Part shown: positions 52,157 to 63,733 of the stretch, one piece after another | How positions within the stretch are numbered: position 1 is the first letter of the stretch | Layout of the letters: every line of letters begins with the position of its first letter | NCBI RefSeq assembly: GCF_963675165.1 | Contig: NC_087382.1 | Coordinates: 7,528,339 to 7,592,338 of the forward strand | From: Halichondria panicea | Taxonomy: Eukaryota; Porifera; Demospongiae; Suberitida; Halichondriidae | Reading direction: 5' to 3' | Length of the DNA stretch: 64,000 bases | The notes under the pieces: generated by a model | What the model was told of the DNA's origin: nothing | What the model saw: only the letters and a program-made list of their open reading frames with translations | Databases searched by the model: none | Translations under genes and position numbers: made by a program

Positions 52157-55100
52157 TTATGTACGGGGATCAATTTCTGTGTGTGTAACAACGGGACAAA
52201 GTTTGGATCTTGGAGGGGGGAGGGCTGGTCTGTAGTCGTCTGTGGTGAGGGGGGCTAGTTCATCCATGTAGGATAGTCTCAGCTGATCTGGCCTCGTGGC
52301 TGGTCTGATGATGGGAGGAGTGATATAGCGATCAGGGTCAGCTTCTTCCATCGTTCTATCAGTGTAAGGGGGGTACTCGAGGTCTCTTTGCTCATAATCA
52401 TCTACTGCTTCAAGTAATTCATCTTCATCGCTTTCATTGGAGACTTGATGATGCATTTCCAGGCCTTTATTAGCTCGTTGGAGTCTCTTACCTGCAAGCA
52501 CAACTCCTAAATTCCTTACGATGTTTTCCACCTTCAGCCATGTATTGCTTTTCTTGAGAACAAATTGGTAGAAATGGTAGGAGAGCGTTATCACAAATAT
52601 GATAAATGATATAGCCATCGAAATATTGGCTAGTGCTGATTGATCTTTTTTTGTTTCGTTGATATAGGAGGAGCCCATTGCTAGAATAGTAATATTGAGT
52701 AGATAGAGAGTTTCGAGAGAATCACAGAATGTATATTTATAAATACGAACATTTAATAGTTTCCAGCTGATCAGTCCAACTGATAGAATCCCACATGATA
52801 AAATAGGGAGAGAATTGTCCAAAGCCATGGCAGCTACTAGATTATGAACAATAAGAGCCAAAAGGAGCAGTCCTACCCAGTAGCGATGTTTGGGAGTGAA
52901 TGCAGCATGGAACGCATCCATGAAGCCAATGTATTTTGTGTTCTTGGTCCATATCATAACTTTTGAACAGCTCGAAAACCATTGTCCAAAGAAGAGCAGT
53001 ACAGTGAACAATCCACCTGCAATTAGGATTATGGCGGCAGCAACAAACCGAGCGATGTGATCAGGAGTAAAATATTTTACATTGCCATCGTACACCCAAA
53101 CTATATCACTTGAATTGTTGGGAAAATCCAACACCTTGGTTGCACCATCAGGATAATCCAAGACCCTGTATTGCAATGCAGCAATGATAAACCATAAGAG
53201 TTTGGAATAAGAGAGTAGGATGAGTGTGCCTAAGGCAGCAACTGGGTTCCTGTTGGAGAGGAGCTTTGCAAATGAGTTAAAGTACTTGCTCAAGATGATT
53301 ATTAAGAAGAGGAGAAGAAACAGGTAAGCTGGGAAGACAAGTTGAAGGAGCACTTTTGCTTGAGAGTCCATTCCGTCATAAAAGCATGTCTCAATACCTA
53401 AGTCAAGATTCACCCATGATATGAAAACTGTCAAAGCGTTCTGAAAAGGTATGAAAATCGACTGATTTGCAGCTAATATATTAGTGTAGAAGATCAGCCC
53501 ATGGATAGTACCAGTTGCTATGGTAAAGTTGAAAAAAAGAATAAATGCAACTAGTAATATGCCTGACAGGGCAAACGGAAATATCAGGAGAAGGTAAATG
53601 TTTGAGCATAGTTCACACCTTGACGTACCTAACACAAGACTAAGTCCTGGTTCACATTCTCCACACAAGACACCACTTCGATTGTAGGCACACTGTTCAT
53701 CAGGGTTGCTTAGGCTTATATTGACTGGTTTTTGTACACAATAGTCAAATATACAGTTACTAACGACATATCCTGTTCGGTTGGTGGTATTAGTGACTCC
53801 TATCCATATATTGCTATTACTTTCCAATTTTATAGTTCCATTTTCCTCGGAACAGTTTGTTATCTGATATTCTTGTTGCAAGACTGGATCACAGTCACAT
53901 TTGCACTCAATTGAGGACGGAATTGGTTGGAGTCCAATAGGGCATTCACACTTTTGAAAAGAGATGTTTAGAATTTGTCTTGAAATTCCCAAATTGTTGC
54001 ATGGACCATTAGCATAGAGTTCAACTTGAGTAAAGTGGTCTTGTGAGAATACATTGTACTCTAATTCTGTGCACCTATTGCCAACTTTTTGCTCAGCCTG
54101 TCCTTCTTTGAAACGACCAACTCCACTCTCAGTGATAACAGAGCTTCGAATTGTACCATTAACTGGATTTCCAGCTTGGTCTACAGCCATAACACTCACC
54201 GTGAACTTTCGTCCTTTTCTAACAGAAATGGCCTGCTTGGTGGTGTTACAAACTTGTACTCTAACAGCCTCCGAAGCTATTGATGAGAAAAGCACAGTAT
54301 TGTTCAAGTACTCAAATCCATTGCCCGATGAAGAGAATTCGGCTGATACATCCACCGTACATCTGTCCAACAAGCCTCCATAAATATCTGCTCCTGACTG
54401 GAAAGCTGTGTTGTTAGTCAAAAATGTGTTGCGATAAATTTGTTGGCTGCTGGTCAGGCATTTTGAATTATCACGTAATTGGAAATTTTTAGTCAAAGTA
54501 TAAAGAAGATTAGTGTTAAAACCATGCAGATTAAGAGTTTGAATGAAGCATTCTGTTTGCGTCACTTCTCCTACCATAGTTACATTATCTCCTATACATG
54601 CACCACTTTCGGTGCTGTCTGCTACAAATATCCCCCCTCCATACTGAGCGGTGTTATCGAATATTACTAGTTCAACCAGCATTTTACCAAGTTCGAGCTC
54701 CACTTCTTTTTTCAAAATATAAATTTTGGAACTTCGCTGTAGATATATTCCACCTCCACTGTTGTTTGCTGAGTTTGACTTGATGTGGACGTAAGCATGA
54801 GAAAAAACGTCGATGTTTGAAGCGACAGCATAAATACCTCCCCCATTTTGAGCTTCATTTCGATCTATAATACTTTCAGACAATCTAATTTTCATGATAC
54901 TACATGTACACAAGATGAGTGGATTATTAATTTCACAACCAATAGTACCCTGTGGATCAAATCCAATTTCACTTTTGTATGCATAAATTCCACCACCATT
55001 TTGTGCTGTATTGTAAGAAATCTCTATGGGATCGTGTACAAAGAGTGTACTCTCTCTCAGAAACACACCTCCTCCAAAGGTTGCTGTATTGTTAGAAATG

Positions 55101-57133
55101 ACCACTCCTTCTGCATTGATATAGATTTTACTCCGAACTGCTCTGATGGCTCCACCCTGCACACCACGATTGTTACTGAGAGTTGTGGGTCCATTGAACT
55201 CCACTCGACTGCTTAGAGCATATACAGGATTTTTATTATTGCTAATGTTGTTAACTCCCACAAATGCCAGATTAGAATGCACTACGTAAATGACATCTTC
55301 ACCCTCTAAATTGCCCATCATGCTTGTATTAGAAATTCTCAAAGTTGAGATAGCAACTGCAATCACTCCACCTTGTTGGGTCGCACTGTTGCTTGTAAAC
55401 ACGGAGTCAGAAATGATTACATTGCTCTCAAGAGAAACGATCGCTCCGCCACAGTCAGCGCTGTTGTTTATTAACATGCTCTTGGAGAGAGATATATTTC
55501 CACCATGAACTAAAACCGCTCCACCAATACTGGTACTGGTAACAGCCTGTCCACTAGCAGCTACAGCTTTATTTTCCGTTAGATTACAGTTTGAGATAAA
55601 TGCACTACTTTGGGAAATTGTAATCGCTCCACCAAGGGTTGCTTTATTGTTTGTTAGATTGCTACAAGATAATAACAAATCTCCGATGAAAACGAAAATA
55701 ACTCCTCCTGATCTTTTAGCATTGTTGTGTGCTAGCTCACAGTTGGAGATTGAGACACTGCCACCATTGCTATACATTGCTGCTCCATCCTCGGCACTAT
55801 TGTTTGTTAGGTCACAGTTGTAAATGGAAACACTGCCTCTGTTGGCGTAAATTGCTCCACCATCAGTATCAGCACTGTTGTATGTTAGCTGACAGTTGTA
55901 AACGGACACACTGCTATTGTAGGGGTAAATTGCTCCGCCAAATTTGGCAATGTTGTTTGTTAGCTCACAGTTGTGTATAGACATACTGCCAGCGTCGGTA
56001 TAAATTGCTCCACCAAGTTCAGAAGCGCTATTATCCATAAAGTCGCAAAAACTGATAGTAACATTTGCAGAGACCACATCCACTGCTCCACCATATGCAG
56101 CACTGTTGTTTGTTATCTCACAGTTGTAAATGGACATGCTACCTTTGTCGGCGTAAATTGCTCCACCATTAGAGTCAGCACTGTTGTTTAGTATCTCACA
56201 TTTATAAATGGATACACTACCTTTGGAGGCGTAAATTGCTCCACCAATTTGATAAGCGATATTATCCGTAAAGTTGCAAAAACTGATACTCATATTTGCA
56301 GAGACTACCTCCACTGCTCCACCAGTTGTAGTAGCACTGTTTTTAGAAAACTCACAGCCGTAAATTAACACACTACCTGTCTCTGCATAAATTGCTCCAC
56401 CAACAAATCGAGAAGCGCTATTATCTGTAAAGTTGCAAAAACTGATACTCACATTTGCAGAAACCACCTCCACAGCTCCACCCCTTTCAGCAGTATTGGA
56501 ATTAAACCTAGAATCGTTAATAACAATTTGATTTGAGTGAATGTGAACTGCACCACCATTGCTACTAAAGAAGCAGCTCTTTTCGATGTACACATTATCA
56601 GCTTCAATATGTACTGCTCTGTCAGTGCCAGTGTTGTTCACAAAGAGAACTTGTTCAATCGTTATATCTACCGTGCGAGTGATCCGGAGTGTGCAACTTT
56701 CCAACTTCAGCAATTTCAAGTCTACTAAATAGCATTCAGTGATTAACACCTTTTGAAAACTGACCATGCTTGAAATATTTTCATCATTTGCTACATCGAA
56801 ATACAAACCTTCAATAATCAACTTACTGATACTGGATACCTGCAAACTACCAGTTTCGTTAAAATTGATAGTAGCTTTTTGGCCGATAATAAGCACCTCT
56901 TTGAAATTCCCAATCAAAAGCTGTTCATTTAACATGTGATCTCCAGGTAGAAAGCTCAAGATGATATTGTCTCCACCAGATAAGAGGTCTGTTTGAACAA
57001 GCTGCTCAAGAGTGAAACAAGTTCCGTTTCTATAGTCATGACACAAGTCGATACAATTCACCGGTACAATGTAATATTTTTTGCCACTGGAGACAGCAGC
57101 TAGTGACAACACCAGCAACAGCCAGTTGTACAT
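52157..57133 (-). CDS. Beta-helix multi-pass receptor, paralog B (intact, 1658 residues)
   Basis: Single exon from ATG at 57133. Residues 1-17 are a signal peptide ending VSSG. About 180-850 hold many 23-25 residue beta-helix turns (GGAIYA, SVSIYNCEL, NNSA), Pmp-like in motif but heavily glycosylatable. A Cys-rich block lies at about 1070-1175 (CKCDCDP, NRSGVLCGECEPG, CELCSN). About eight or nine hydrophobic helices follow (1176-1535), among them LLQLVFPAYLFLLLFLIIIL and HRYWVGLLLLALIVHNL. The cytoplasmic tail of about 120 residues is rich in Tyr and Pro (EYPPYTD, LRLSYMDEL, ALPPPRS), suggesting signalling-adaptor binding. It is a clear paralog of A on the same strand. The ligand and mechanism are unknown; a pattern- or carbohydrate-binding receptor is a guess. 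Confidence 0.9.
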   Translation of the reverse strand: MYNWLLLVLSLAAVSSGKKYYIVPVNCIDLCHDYRNGTCFTLEQLVQTDLLSGGDNIILSFLPGDHMLNEQLLIGNFKEVLIIGQKATINFNETGSLQVSSISKLIIEGLYFDVANDENISSMVSFQKVLITECYLVDLKLLKLESCTLRITRTVDITIEQVLFVNNTGTDRAVHIEADNVYIEKSCFFSSNGGAVHIHSNQIVINDSRFNSNTAERGGAVEVVSANVSISFCNFTDNSASRFVGGAIYAETGSVLIYGCEFSKNSATTTGGAVEVVSANMSISFCNFTDNIAYQIGGAIYASKGSVSIYKCEILNNSADSNGGAIYADKGSMSIYNCEITNNSAAYGGAVDVVSANVTISFCDFMDNSASELGGAIYTDAGSMSIHNCELTNNIAKFGGAIYPYNSSVSVYNCQLTYNSADTDGGAIYANRGSVSIYNCDLTNNSAEDGAAMYSNGGSVSISNCELAHNNAKRSGGVIFVFIGDLLLSCSNLTNNKATLGGAITISQSSAFISNCNLTENKAVAASGQAVTSTSIGGAVLVHGGNISLSKSMLINNSADCGGAIVSLESNVIISDSVFTSNSATQQGGVIAVAISTLRISNTSMMGNLEGEDVIYVVHSNLAFVGVNNISNNKNPVYALSSRVEFNGPTTLSNNRGVQGGAIRAVRSKIYINAEGVVISNNTATFGGGVFLRESTLFVHDPIEISYNTAQNGGGIYAYKSEIGFDPQGTIGCEINNPLILCTCSIMKIRLSESIIDRNEAQNGGGIYAVASNIDVFSHAYVHIKSNSANNSGGGIYLQRSSKIYILKKEVELELGKMLVELVIFDNTAQYGGGIFVADSTESGACIGDNVTMVGEVTQTECFIQTLNLHGFNTNLLYTLTKNFQLRDNSKCLTSSQQIYRNTFLTNNTAFQSGADIYGGLLDRCTVDVSAEFSSSGNGFEYLNNTVLFSSIASEAVRVQVCNTTKQAISVRKGRKFTVSVMAVDQAGNPVNGTIRSSVITESGVGRFKEGQAEQKVGNRCTELEYNVFSQDHFTQVELYANGPCNNLGISRQILNISFQKCECPIGLQPIPSSIECKCDCDPVLQQEYQITNCSEENGTIKLESNSNIWIGVTNTTNRTGYVVSNCIFDYCVQKPVNISLSNPDEQCAYNRSGVLCGECEPGLSLVLGTSRCELCSNIYLLLIFPFALSGILLVAFILFFNFTIATGTIHGLIFYTNILAANQSIFIPFQNALTVFISWVNLDLGIETCFYDGMDSQAKVLLQLVFPAYLFLLLFLIIILSKYFNSFAKLLSNRNPVAALGTLILLSYSKLLWFIIAALQYRVLDYPDGATKVLDFPNNSSDIVWVYDGNVKYFTPDHIARFVAAAIILIAGGLFTVLLFFGQWFSSCSKVMIWTKNTKYIGFMDAFHAAFTPKHRYWVGLLLLALIVHNLVAAMALDNSLPILSCGILSVGLISWKLLNVRIYKYTFCDSLETLYLLNITILAMGSSYINETKKDQSALANISMAISFIIFVITLSYHFYQFVLKKSNTWLKVENIVRNLGVVLAGKRLQRANKGLEMHHQVSNESDEDELLEAVDDYEQRDLEYPPYTDRTMEEADPDRYITPPIIRPATRPDQLRLSYMDELAPLTTDDYRPALPPPRSKLCPVVTHTEIDPRT

Positions 57134-57480
57134 GTCCTTGTGAAAATGCTAGCAAAAAAGAAAATTTCACCTAACTCATTTGCATATATATCACCCATGC
57201 ACAACACGTCAGGATTATTTTGTGGCACAAGTTATGTGAGTACTACATCTATCCAGTCACAGGGCTCACCATAATTATTCACAAAATCAGAATTTACTTT
57301 GAGACAATCCTAGCTAGCACAACACTAACCTATCAGATACTATTCCAGAACCACGGACACAGTGAACACAGAGCAGAACTCGATATAGCAGTAGCTAGTT
57401 ATGAAGTTAATCCACCGAACCTTAGTATAGCCATGCAGTATGCCTGCAATATAGTTGCTTATATGGCCAGGTAGTGTTGA
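57134..57480 (-). promoter_or_regulatory. Upstream region of paralog B
   Basis: TATA-like GATATATATGC on the minus strand at about 57181-57193 lies some 50 bp before the ATG. The block at 57355-57395 is shared with the region upstream of paralog A. Confidence 0.4.
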
Positions 57481-57952
57481 CTAGAGTTATACTGCACACA
57501 GAACAAATTAAGTTAATGTTTACTGTAATGAAAATATTTTGGCTATGTGTGAACCCTACCCATTCTATATACAGAGTTACCAAAAATCCCTAAAATCTGT
57601 CATTGTCACTGTCCTTGTTTCCTACTGAAACATGCACACTTGCACTCACGACAAATCACATGCACTCACGATGAAATTTCCCTAAAGAGCTTTCAATAAT
57701 AATATTAATAATTTATTATGACTTGTACAGCCTGTAACATAATTGTTATGTAATGTTTGTGACAATGACTGGCTAGCGACAGACTGTGCAACACGGCTGT
57801 GTCACAGCTGGATAAATATGTGGTACAATCAGAGATATTCAAATATCTATGGAACAATCTGTGCATCTGTTGCATGGGCACATCATTAAGTGGTAAGTAC
57901 ATGGGTTGTCAGAGAGTTAAAGTTTTTTGTTTAAAGTGTTCCCAGAAGTAGA

Positions 57953-58325
57953 CTAGTGATAGAGGGTATTCTTGATTAGTTTTAGTAGTGCGTTGATATC
58001 CATGGTGGGCATCAATTTCCATAACCTTGCAATACGATTGAGGTAAAAGTGTTTACTTGCCCTATACTGTTTGGCTTTGACAGTGAGTTTGTTGTTGCAA
58101 CTGAAGCGGGTGCGACCAGTAACACATTTTATACGATCTTTATTGTTGAAGTTATCCGATGGTTCCTTTAATAGAAACATGTATTTCAAACTACTACATT
58201 AGAATATAGCTTCAATTTGGACAGCCTCCATCAGTATGAGCGTGAGTAATTGATGTGATGCATTTGGTGGCTCTCCTCTGGATTCTCTCCAGTTTTTGAA
58301 TATCCATATGAACCTCATGATACGG
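57953..58325 (-). pseudogene. LINE reverse-transcriptase C-terminal fragment
   Basis: On the minus strand about 58310-58250 encodes DIQKLERIQRRATKCIT, and after a frame break 58189-57953 encodes GRTRFSCNNKLTVKAKQY and FYLNRIARLWKLMP. These are hallmark C-terminal motifs of non-LTR retrotransposon polymerases (QRRATK, GRTR, FxxRIxxLWNxLP). It is truncated and frameshifted. Confidence 0.7.
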
Positions 58326-58329
58326 TATT

Positions 58330-58511
58330 CAGGGTGTCATACAGAATTTTGAAGTAGAGCTAGGGGAGAAATAAGAAAAGTAACCAGAAAATGTTGCTAA
58401 AAAAAGGTCAACTGTTATTTCAATACCCAGAATGGATCAGTTATAATTGAAAAGGGGGGGGGGATTGGAGCTAGGGGGGGATATCCCCCCTTTCCCCTGT
58501 ATGACACCCTG
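58330..58511. mobile_element. 182-bp MITE with CAGGGTGTCATACAG ends
   Basis: Perfect 15-bp terminal inverted repeats. GTATT occurs on both outer sides, a possible 5-bp target duplication. CAGGGTG ends recall hAT elements, but an 8-bp duplication is not seen. G-run and C-run blocks near 58457-58493 give a further hairpin. Confidence 0.65.
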
Positions 58512-58748
58512 GTATTGATGTACCAAACCACTTTCAATGAATGGGCATGCAGACAGAATAAGTATAGATAATTATTGTCAAACCATACCAGTGCATGTGG
58601 CCGGCTCTTAGACTGACAACATATATATAACGGCTATTGGCATTTCTTTTGCAAACAGACAAAACTAAATTGACCGTTTAATCTTGCTGTATAATTATAG
58701 GTGATCTCACAGAAGGACAGTATACGATCGGTGACTGAAGACAATATA

Positions 58749-59175
58749 CAGTAGACTCTCGCTATTCCGGCTCTCTGAAGTACGGCCACCTCGATATACC
58801 GGCCATTTGGTTGGCAGGAATGCTACCTCTATGTTTACTGCACAAAACTCACCCTGAAGTACGGCCACTCGCTATTCCGTTTACCGGCCAGTGCTGGCTG
58901 TCCCAAATAACGTTTTCAATGTAATTTTGTATGTGTATTACGGCAGGATATGATGTTTTGGGTGTGGTTTAGTAAATAAAATTGGATTACACTTAAATAG
59001 AGAGCAGAATGATTCATTATCTTTCATTATCCTCGAGACAAGAACTGCAAATCAGTGATTAGATTCGAGGTAAGGTTGTTTTTAAGCCGCGGCTAATTAT
59101 CTGAAGTACGGCCACCTCGCTATTCCGGCCAAGCTGCATGGTCCCAAGGGTGGCCGGATTAACGAGAGTCTACTG
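58749..59175. mobile_element. Pogo-like MITE, copy 2
   Basis: CAGTAGACTCTCGCTATTCC at the left, GAGAGTCTACTG at the right, TA on both sides. Same family and orientation as 44846-45273. Confidence 0.8.
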
Positions 59176-60012
59176 TACTTAACTGGGTGAAAGACTGAAC
59201 CCTGCATGTGTGTGCTGATCTGGTGGACTTTAGCTTGCCGCCCATCCTAAGTTAAAAACTGTGTGCAGGCAGACAACATGCTAATTAGTGTCATTGTTTT
59301 ACCATTCATTATACATCTCGGATGACTGACCACCATGCATGCACTCATAATAATTATTGTCTACATAGAATCAACGTACTAAATGGTTATATTAATTTGG
59401 CACTGCATGTTTACACTCATAACACACCCATGCATGCATGCACTATTTATGTTTGTGGTCCTGTATTCTACACATGTACATGTGCTATGCATGACAATGC
59501 TAACTGCTATATCGAATTGCTATCCATTCTCATGCAGGACCTCAGTCCTAGTAGATGCAACGTGTGAGTATAATCATTTCCCATTTCACGTACATGCAGT
59601 GCATGAGAATAATCCTAGTATATCATTCAGTCATCAGGATTAGCTATAATTATTATTAGCATGATGACAAACGTGATTTTGAGTAAACAATTTCACATTG
59701 CTGTCATAATTTATAACCAAAATTATTGGTAGCTTGAAAGTTTCATGTGAGTTCTTGTGCTCAATATAATATTAAATTAAGTCTGTGAAAGTCTTTCTAA
59801 ACGTATTTCCACAAAAGTTTATACCCTAGAAATATACCCACTATATATACGGTACATGTATATTAATATTTAGGGACTATATTCGAGGTTATGAGCAAAA
59901 GAGGAAAACATCTGAACCATATTCGAGTAAGCAGGATATTGTGGCAGCAGATTCTTGGCACACCTATATGATCATATTACACAGTGTACCTGAAATTTCC
60001 CAGAATAGATAT
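59176..60012. other. AT-rich spacer without a supported gene
   Basis: Contains CATGCATG-rich sequence and short open frames only; nothing recognisable. Confidence 0.5.
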
Positions 60013-60058
60013 TGCCGGGGGGGGTTAATATTGATCAATATTAACCCCCCCCCGGCCA
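60013..60058. repeat. Near-perfect palindrome with G8/C9 arms
   Basis: GCCGGGGGGGG then TTAATATTGATCAATATTAA then CCCCCCCCCGGC: two inverted arms with no spacer, resembling fused terminal inverted repeats. Confidence 0.8.
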
Positions 60059-60727
60059 TGATATGTAGTATGATTATCGGTAGTGGTCAAAACTCAAAAC
60101 CACCTTCAATGGATGGGCAGACAATCACATGCAGATGGTGGGATTCAAACCATACCAGTGTGCGCTCTTAGACTATATATGACAATTAACACAAATCATA
60201 GTTCAGGACGTTTATTTTTTGGCATTCAATGCACACATGCAGACAATACTTCTACATAATCTATTAATTTTTTGGACTGATTGTAACAGAGTTAGTCCAT
60301 GCATCACAAGGTACACATTGCTATAAAGACAGCGACCACAGCGACCACAAGGGACAGTCTTTGCATAGGAATACCTGGGGAAGGGAGTACAAGCGACGGG
60401 AATTGGATTATCTTGCCAATAATCTACTAACTATAGATCAAATTTATTATTAATAACGGGCTCAATTAATTTCTATTTTAGGGTACTCATTAATTTCTGC
60501 CATAACTTAGTATAATTATGATGGTTAAATGGAAGGTTTGGAATCATATATATTCGCTTGCTAATAAGCGTTTTATTGTAATTAAGGCGAACATAAATAT
60601 CAGTCAAATTGCTACTCAAGGTAGTTAACTGGCACCCCAAATATACTATGGGAGGTGATTACCATGTCCAACTTATGGAGAAGAAAGTAACGTTCCTAAT
60701 TCTCTTTTGTCTCCGCCACACGAGCAT

Positions 60728-60945
60728 GTGCTCTCTGAAAAATATACCTCTCTACAAAACACACCTCTCTGAAAAAATCAACCTCACCGAAAAACGCAAT
60801 TCTACAAAATGTACCTCACTAAAAAAAATTGCACCACCTATTTTTTCATAACGCACTTTTGTAAAAAATAAACAAACGGCACCACCTGTTTTTGCAAAAC
60901 ACACCTCTACTTTTAAAATACTGCTACCTCTCATAATACACAACC
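60728..60945. repeat. Degenerate ~18-20 bp repeat (ACCTCTCTGAAAAA-like)
   Basis: Ten or so loosely spaced units of A-C-C-T-C followed by an A-run. Period is irregular, so it may be an old minisatellite. Confidence 0.45.
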
Positions 60946-61238
60946 TACGAAAACGTTGAGCAAGACAAAAAATCAGGATTACGAGAGATTATACGTCAAC
61001 CGTCTGAACTATTATAACAATAGTCTAGATCTAGTATACTAGACTCATAATTATAATTACAGAAACTTATCTCAAATGCATAATTATTAGTAACTGTACT
61101 AGTGTTGGTGTATATAACATAGAAACGTGTGCACATAATTATTATGAGTACTCACCATTGCCAGTTCTGAAGCACGGGTTACTCTCAGGATCTGCTCCTG
61201 TTGTGGGGAAAGCAGGAAATAATTATACTCATACATAC

Positions 61239-61480
61239 ACAAGGCCGTAGCAAGCGGTCAGGCTGGTCAGGTTTTGGCCTGACCAGCCTGACCGCTTGCT
61301 AGTAGCTGGGTGGGTAATGGTCGTCAATATTGGAGCGATAATACGCATGCTGATTGGTGAGGAAAAGTGATGACCTTTTTTTGATAAAATTCACCACTGT
61401 ATGCGATAGTTCCAAAATCAGTTGAACTTTAAGTGTAAGTTGGCCTGACCACTTTAAACTGGTTTGCTTATACGCCCCTG
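61239..61480. mobile_element. Short element with 23-bp-arm hairpin at its left end
   Basis: AGCAAGCGGTCAGGCTGGTC and its complement form a hairpin around TTTTGG (about 61251-61303). Imperfect ends AAGGCCGTAGCAAGC and (complement) CAGGGGCGTATAAGC bound the element, flanked by ATACATAC and ATACATAG. Possibly hAT-like. Confidence 0.45.
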
Positions 61481-62230
61481 ATACATAGCCTCCTTCACAG
61501 CCTCTCCTTTTCTGTTCTTTGTCACATTAAGAAGAGAAAATTGGAGGAACAAAGAAAGAAAGAAGGAAGTGACAAAGAAAAAGGAGAGCCTGCCTTACTA
61601 AGTCGCGTGATCCCCTACTTGACGTAGACAAATTTTAACGAGCGTGGGCGAGAGAAAACCTCAATAACTGTCCTCCCACACAGTGTTTAACTTGGAGCGC
61701 ATTTACCAGGAACATAATTTGTACTGGAGTGTATAATTTTATGAACAGTAGAGTCAGCATTCGTGAGACCTTTAGTCAGTAGAGGAAGTATGAAAGACTA
61801 TAGAAAGACTAGAGTAGAGTAGACTATATCTACTAGTCAAGTGGGTCTGTTCTGAACTCAGGAAAAAACGGAGCTAAATTTAGATCTAGATCTAGATCTT
61901 AAGTCTTTAGTCTTTACTAGGTAAGCCCTCGTCTACAATGTCTCCACACTTGATTCTAGCTTACTATCTACGATGCTATAATAGCTTTTATGTTAGAGTT
62001 TGCAATGCGTAGGCATGCTGTAGCTTTTTGCTCAGGCTCCGCCCAGCTAGTGATTTCCCACGCTCATTTTCACTTGTCTACCACTTGTCTACCGTCACGC
62101 GACTTAGCAAGGCAGGCTCTTCTTTTTCTTTGTCTCTTCCTTCTTTCTTTCTTTGTTCATCCAATTCGTCCCGTATTTTATCTTATTGAACTATTTTAAG
62201 GAGAGGCTGCGAAGGAGGCTACCTGATACA
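61477..62230. mobile_element. 736-bp element with ~135-bp inverted ends and 9-bp target duplication
   Basis: Ends TAGCCTCCTTC...GAAGGAGGCTA at 61486-62221. CCTGATACA flanks both sides (61477-61485, 62222-62230). The arms (AGCCTCTCCTT, AAGAAAGAAAGAAGG, CCTTACTAAGTCGCGTGA and complements) are long but diverged. Mutator-like by duplication length. It lies next to the 61239 element. Confidence 0.75.
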
Positions 62231-62373
62231 TGCAGCACACATCATCATGACTAGGCATTCAATCAAATTAAAGAGAGGTGTGCATGTATAGCTGTAGTAT
62301 GATTTTCTTAATATAGAACTTCTACAGAGAATGGATACAATAGTACACTGAGGGGAGCATAATTTAGAGTGTT

Positions 62374-62404
<31 letters not shown>

Positions 62405-62472
62405 GTGTCTGCATGTGTGTCTGTAAACTGCTACAGCTGCATGTTCAAGGATCAATGAAGTGGAAGTATTAA

Positions 62473-63510
62473 TTATGCCTCGGTGCGCATGCGCAAGCGA
62501 GGTATACGGTAGTGTGTTTGTGTGTGTGTGTAGACTGCTACAGCTGCTCAAAGATCAATCGAGTGCAAGTAAATAGGCTTCTAGTCATGTTTATTTGGAT
62601 TTTAATTTGTGGATTTGCAAAATAATGCTTCGTTCTCGAGTTACGCCTAGAATGCCATTGCAGCCTTTTCAAGAGTGTGTAGCAAAACTTGCCCATGGAG
62701 TATTGCTACTCTACTTAGTAGTTAGTTCTGCACTAGAGCGCTAGCTATTGGTAGCTGCAACAGTGAGAAGAGCTGCAAGGCTCTACTGATATGATGCAGC
62801 CATTAATTCTTAGGCTTAAACTTTTGGCATCGATCGTTTTTAACAACAATCATGGTCGATCATTACCCACTCTTGAGTTCAGGATTCTGCCTGCATGCAG
62901 CCAATGCCAAAATGTTCATCAAATATTCATGATGATAATGATAATTTATATAATGTGTGTATAAACGGTATTAGTAGCTGTTACTAAGATATAATAGTGT
63001 GCTATACTCATCCTATAGACATCTCTAATGATATACATTAATTCGTACTTTTGTAGTGTCTGTTCAGATATACCTTAGTTGCATAAGAAGTATTCAAGAT
63101 TTTTGGTAAAGGGTTGTCAGACCTGCTGAGAATGCTGGTGTGCTTCGTTGCCAACTTGTTGTAGCTAGTCGATAATAAAATGTATGGAGGCCGATAATCG
63201 ATAGCTGCATGTGGACGATAACTAATGACGATTGTATGAACTCTTGGAGCTCGTATGGCTCCCTTTCAAGCTAGGTGAGAAAGCTTTAGGAACTACTTGT
63301 ACTTGTAGAAGAGGAGTTGACCTTCACGTAGAAACTTAAAACAAGCTTTAGAAGCCTAGTACAGTTGAGATATAACGCTAGGCGCAAACCCCGGTTGATA
63401 ATTGATGGCTTACGCTATAAGCTAATAATTATTGCTAATAGCTTTATATGTTATGTAGCTTTAACACCTTTACCGAGGCATCAGCACCCGCGGTGCTTTC
63501 ATTATACCAG
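62473..63510 (+). repeat. Dispersed repeat R1, copy 3
   Basis: Uninterrupted copy beginning GCCTCGGTGCGCATGCGC and ending about ACCGAGGCATCAGCACCC. The middle about 350 bp is less clearly shared. A partial extra head (TGTG-rich, CTGCTACAGCTGC) lies just upstream at 62380-62460. Confidence 0.55.
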
Positions 63511-63565
63511 TATAGGTTTTCTAAGTAAAATTTTTATGGCTGAGAATTGTGAATTTTTCACGTAC

Positions 63566-63733
63566 CTAGTTGTACGCTTGTGATGATGTCAGCTGTGCAT
63601 TTAGTGAGTCCTTGGACTTCTGTCAAGTTAGTTGGGTCACCAAATACATCAAAACAGTCGTAGATGATGTTTGGGACTTGAATCCCAAGGGCTGTTTTAA
63701 GACCATTCAGGGTTCCTTCACCACAACTCTCAC
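63566..63733 (-). CDS. Unassigned internal exon (partial gene extending beyond the window)
   Basis: On the minus strand a 168-bp open segment is bounded by ATGCAG| and |GTACGT and is phase 1 at both ends. It encodes a segment with SCGEGTLNGLKTALGI, NIIYDCFDVFGDP and TKCTADIITSV, with three cysteines and non-repetitive composition. I do not recognise the family. Neighbouring exons are not identified in the window. Confidence 0.4.

Noticed and set aside
52157-52235. Plus-strand ORFs antisense to receptor B
   Set aside because: Shadow frames of the minus-strand coding exon.
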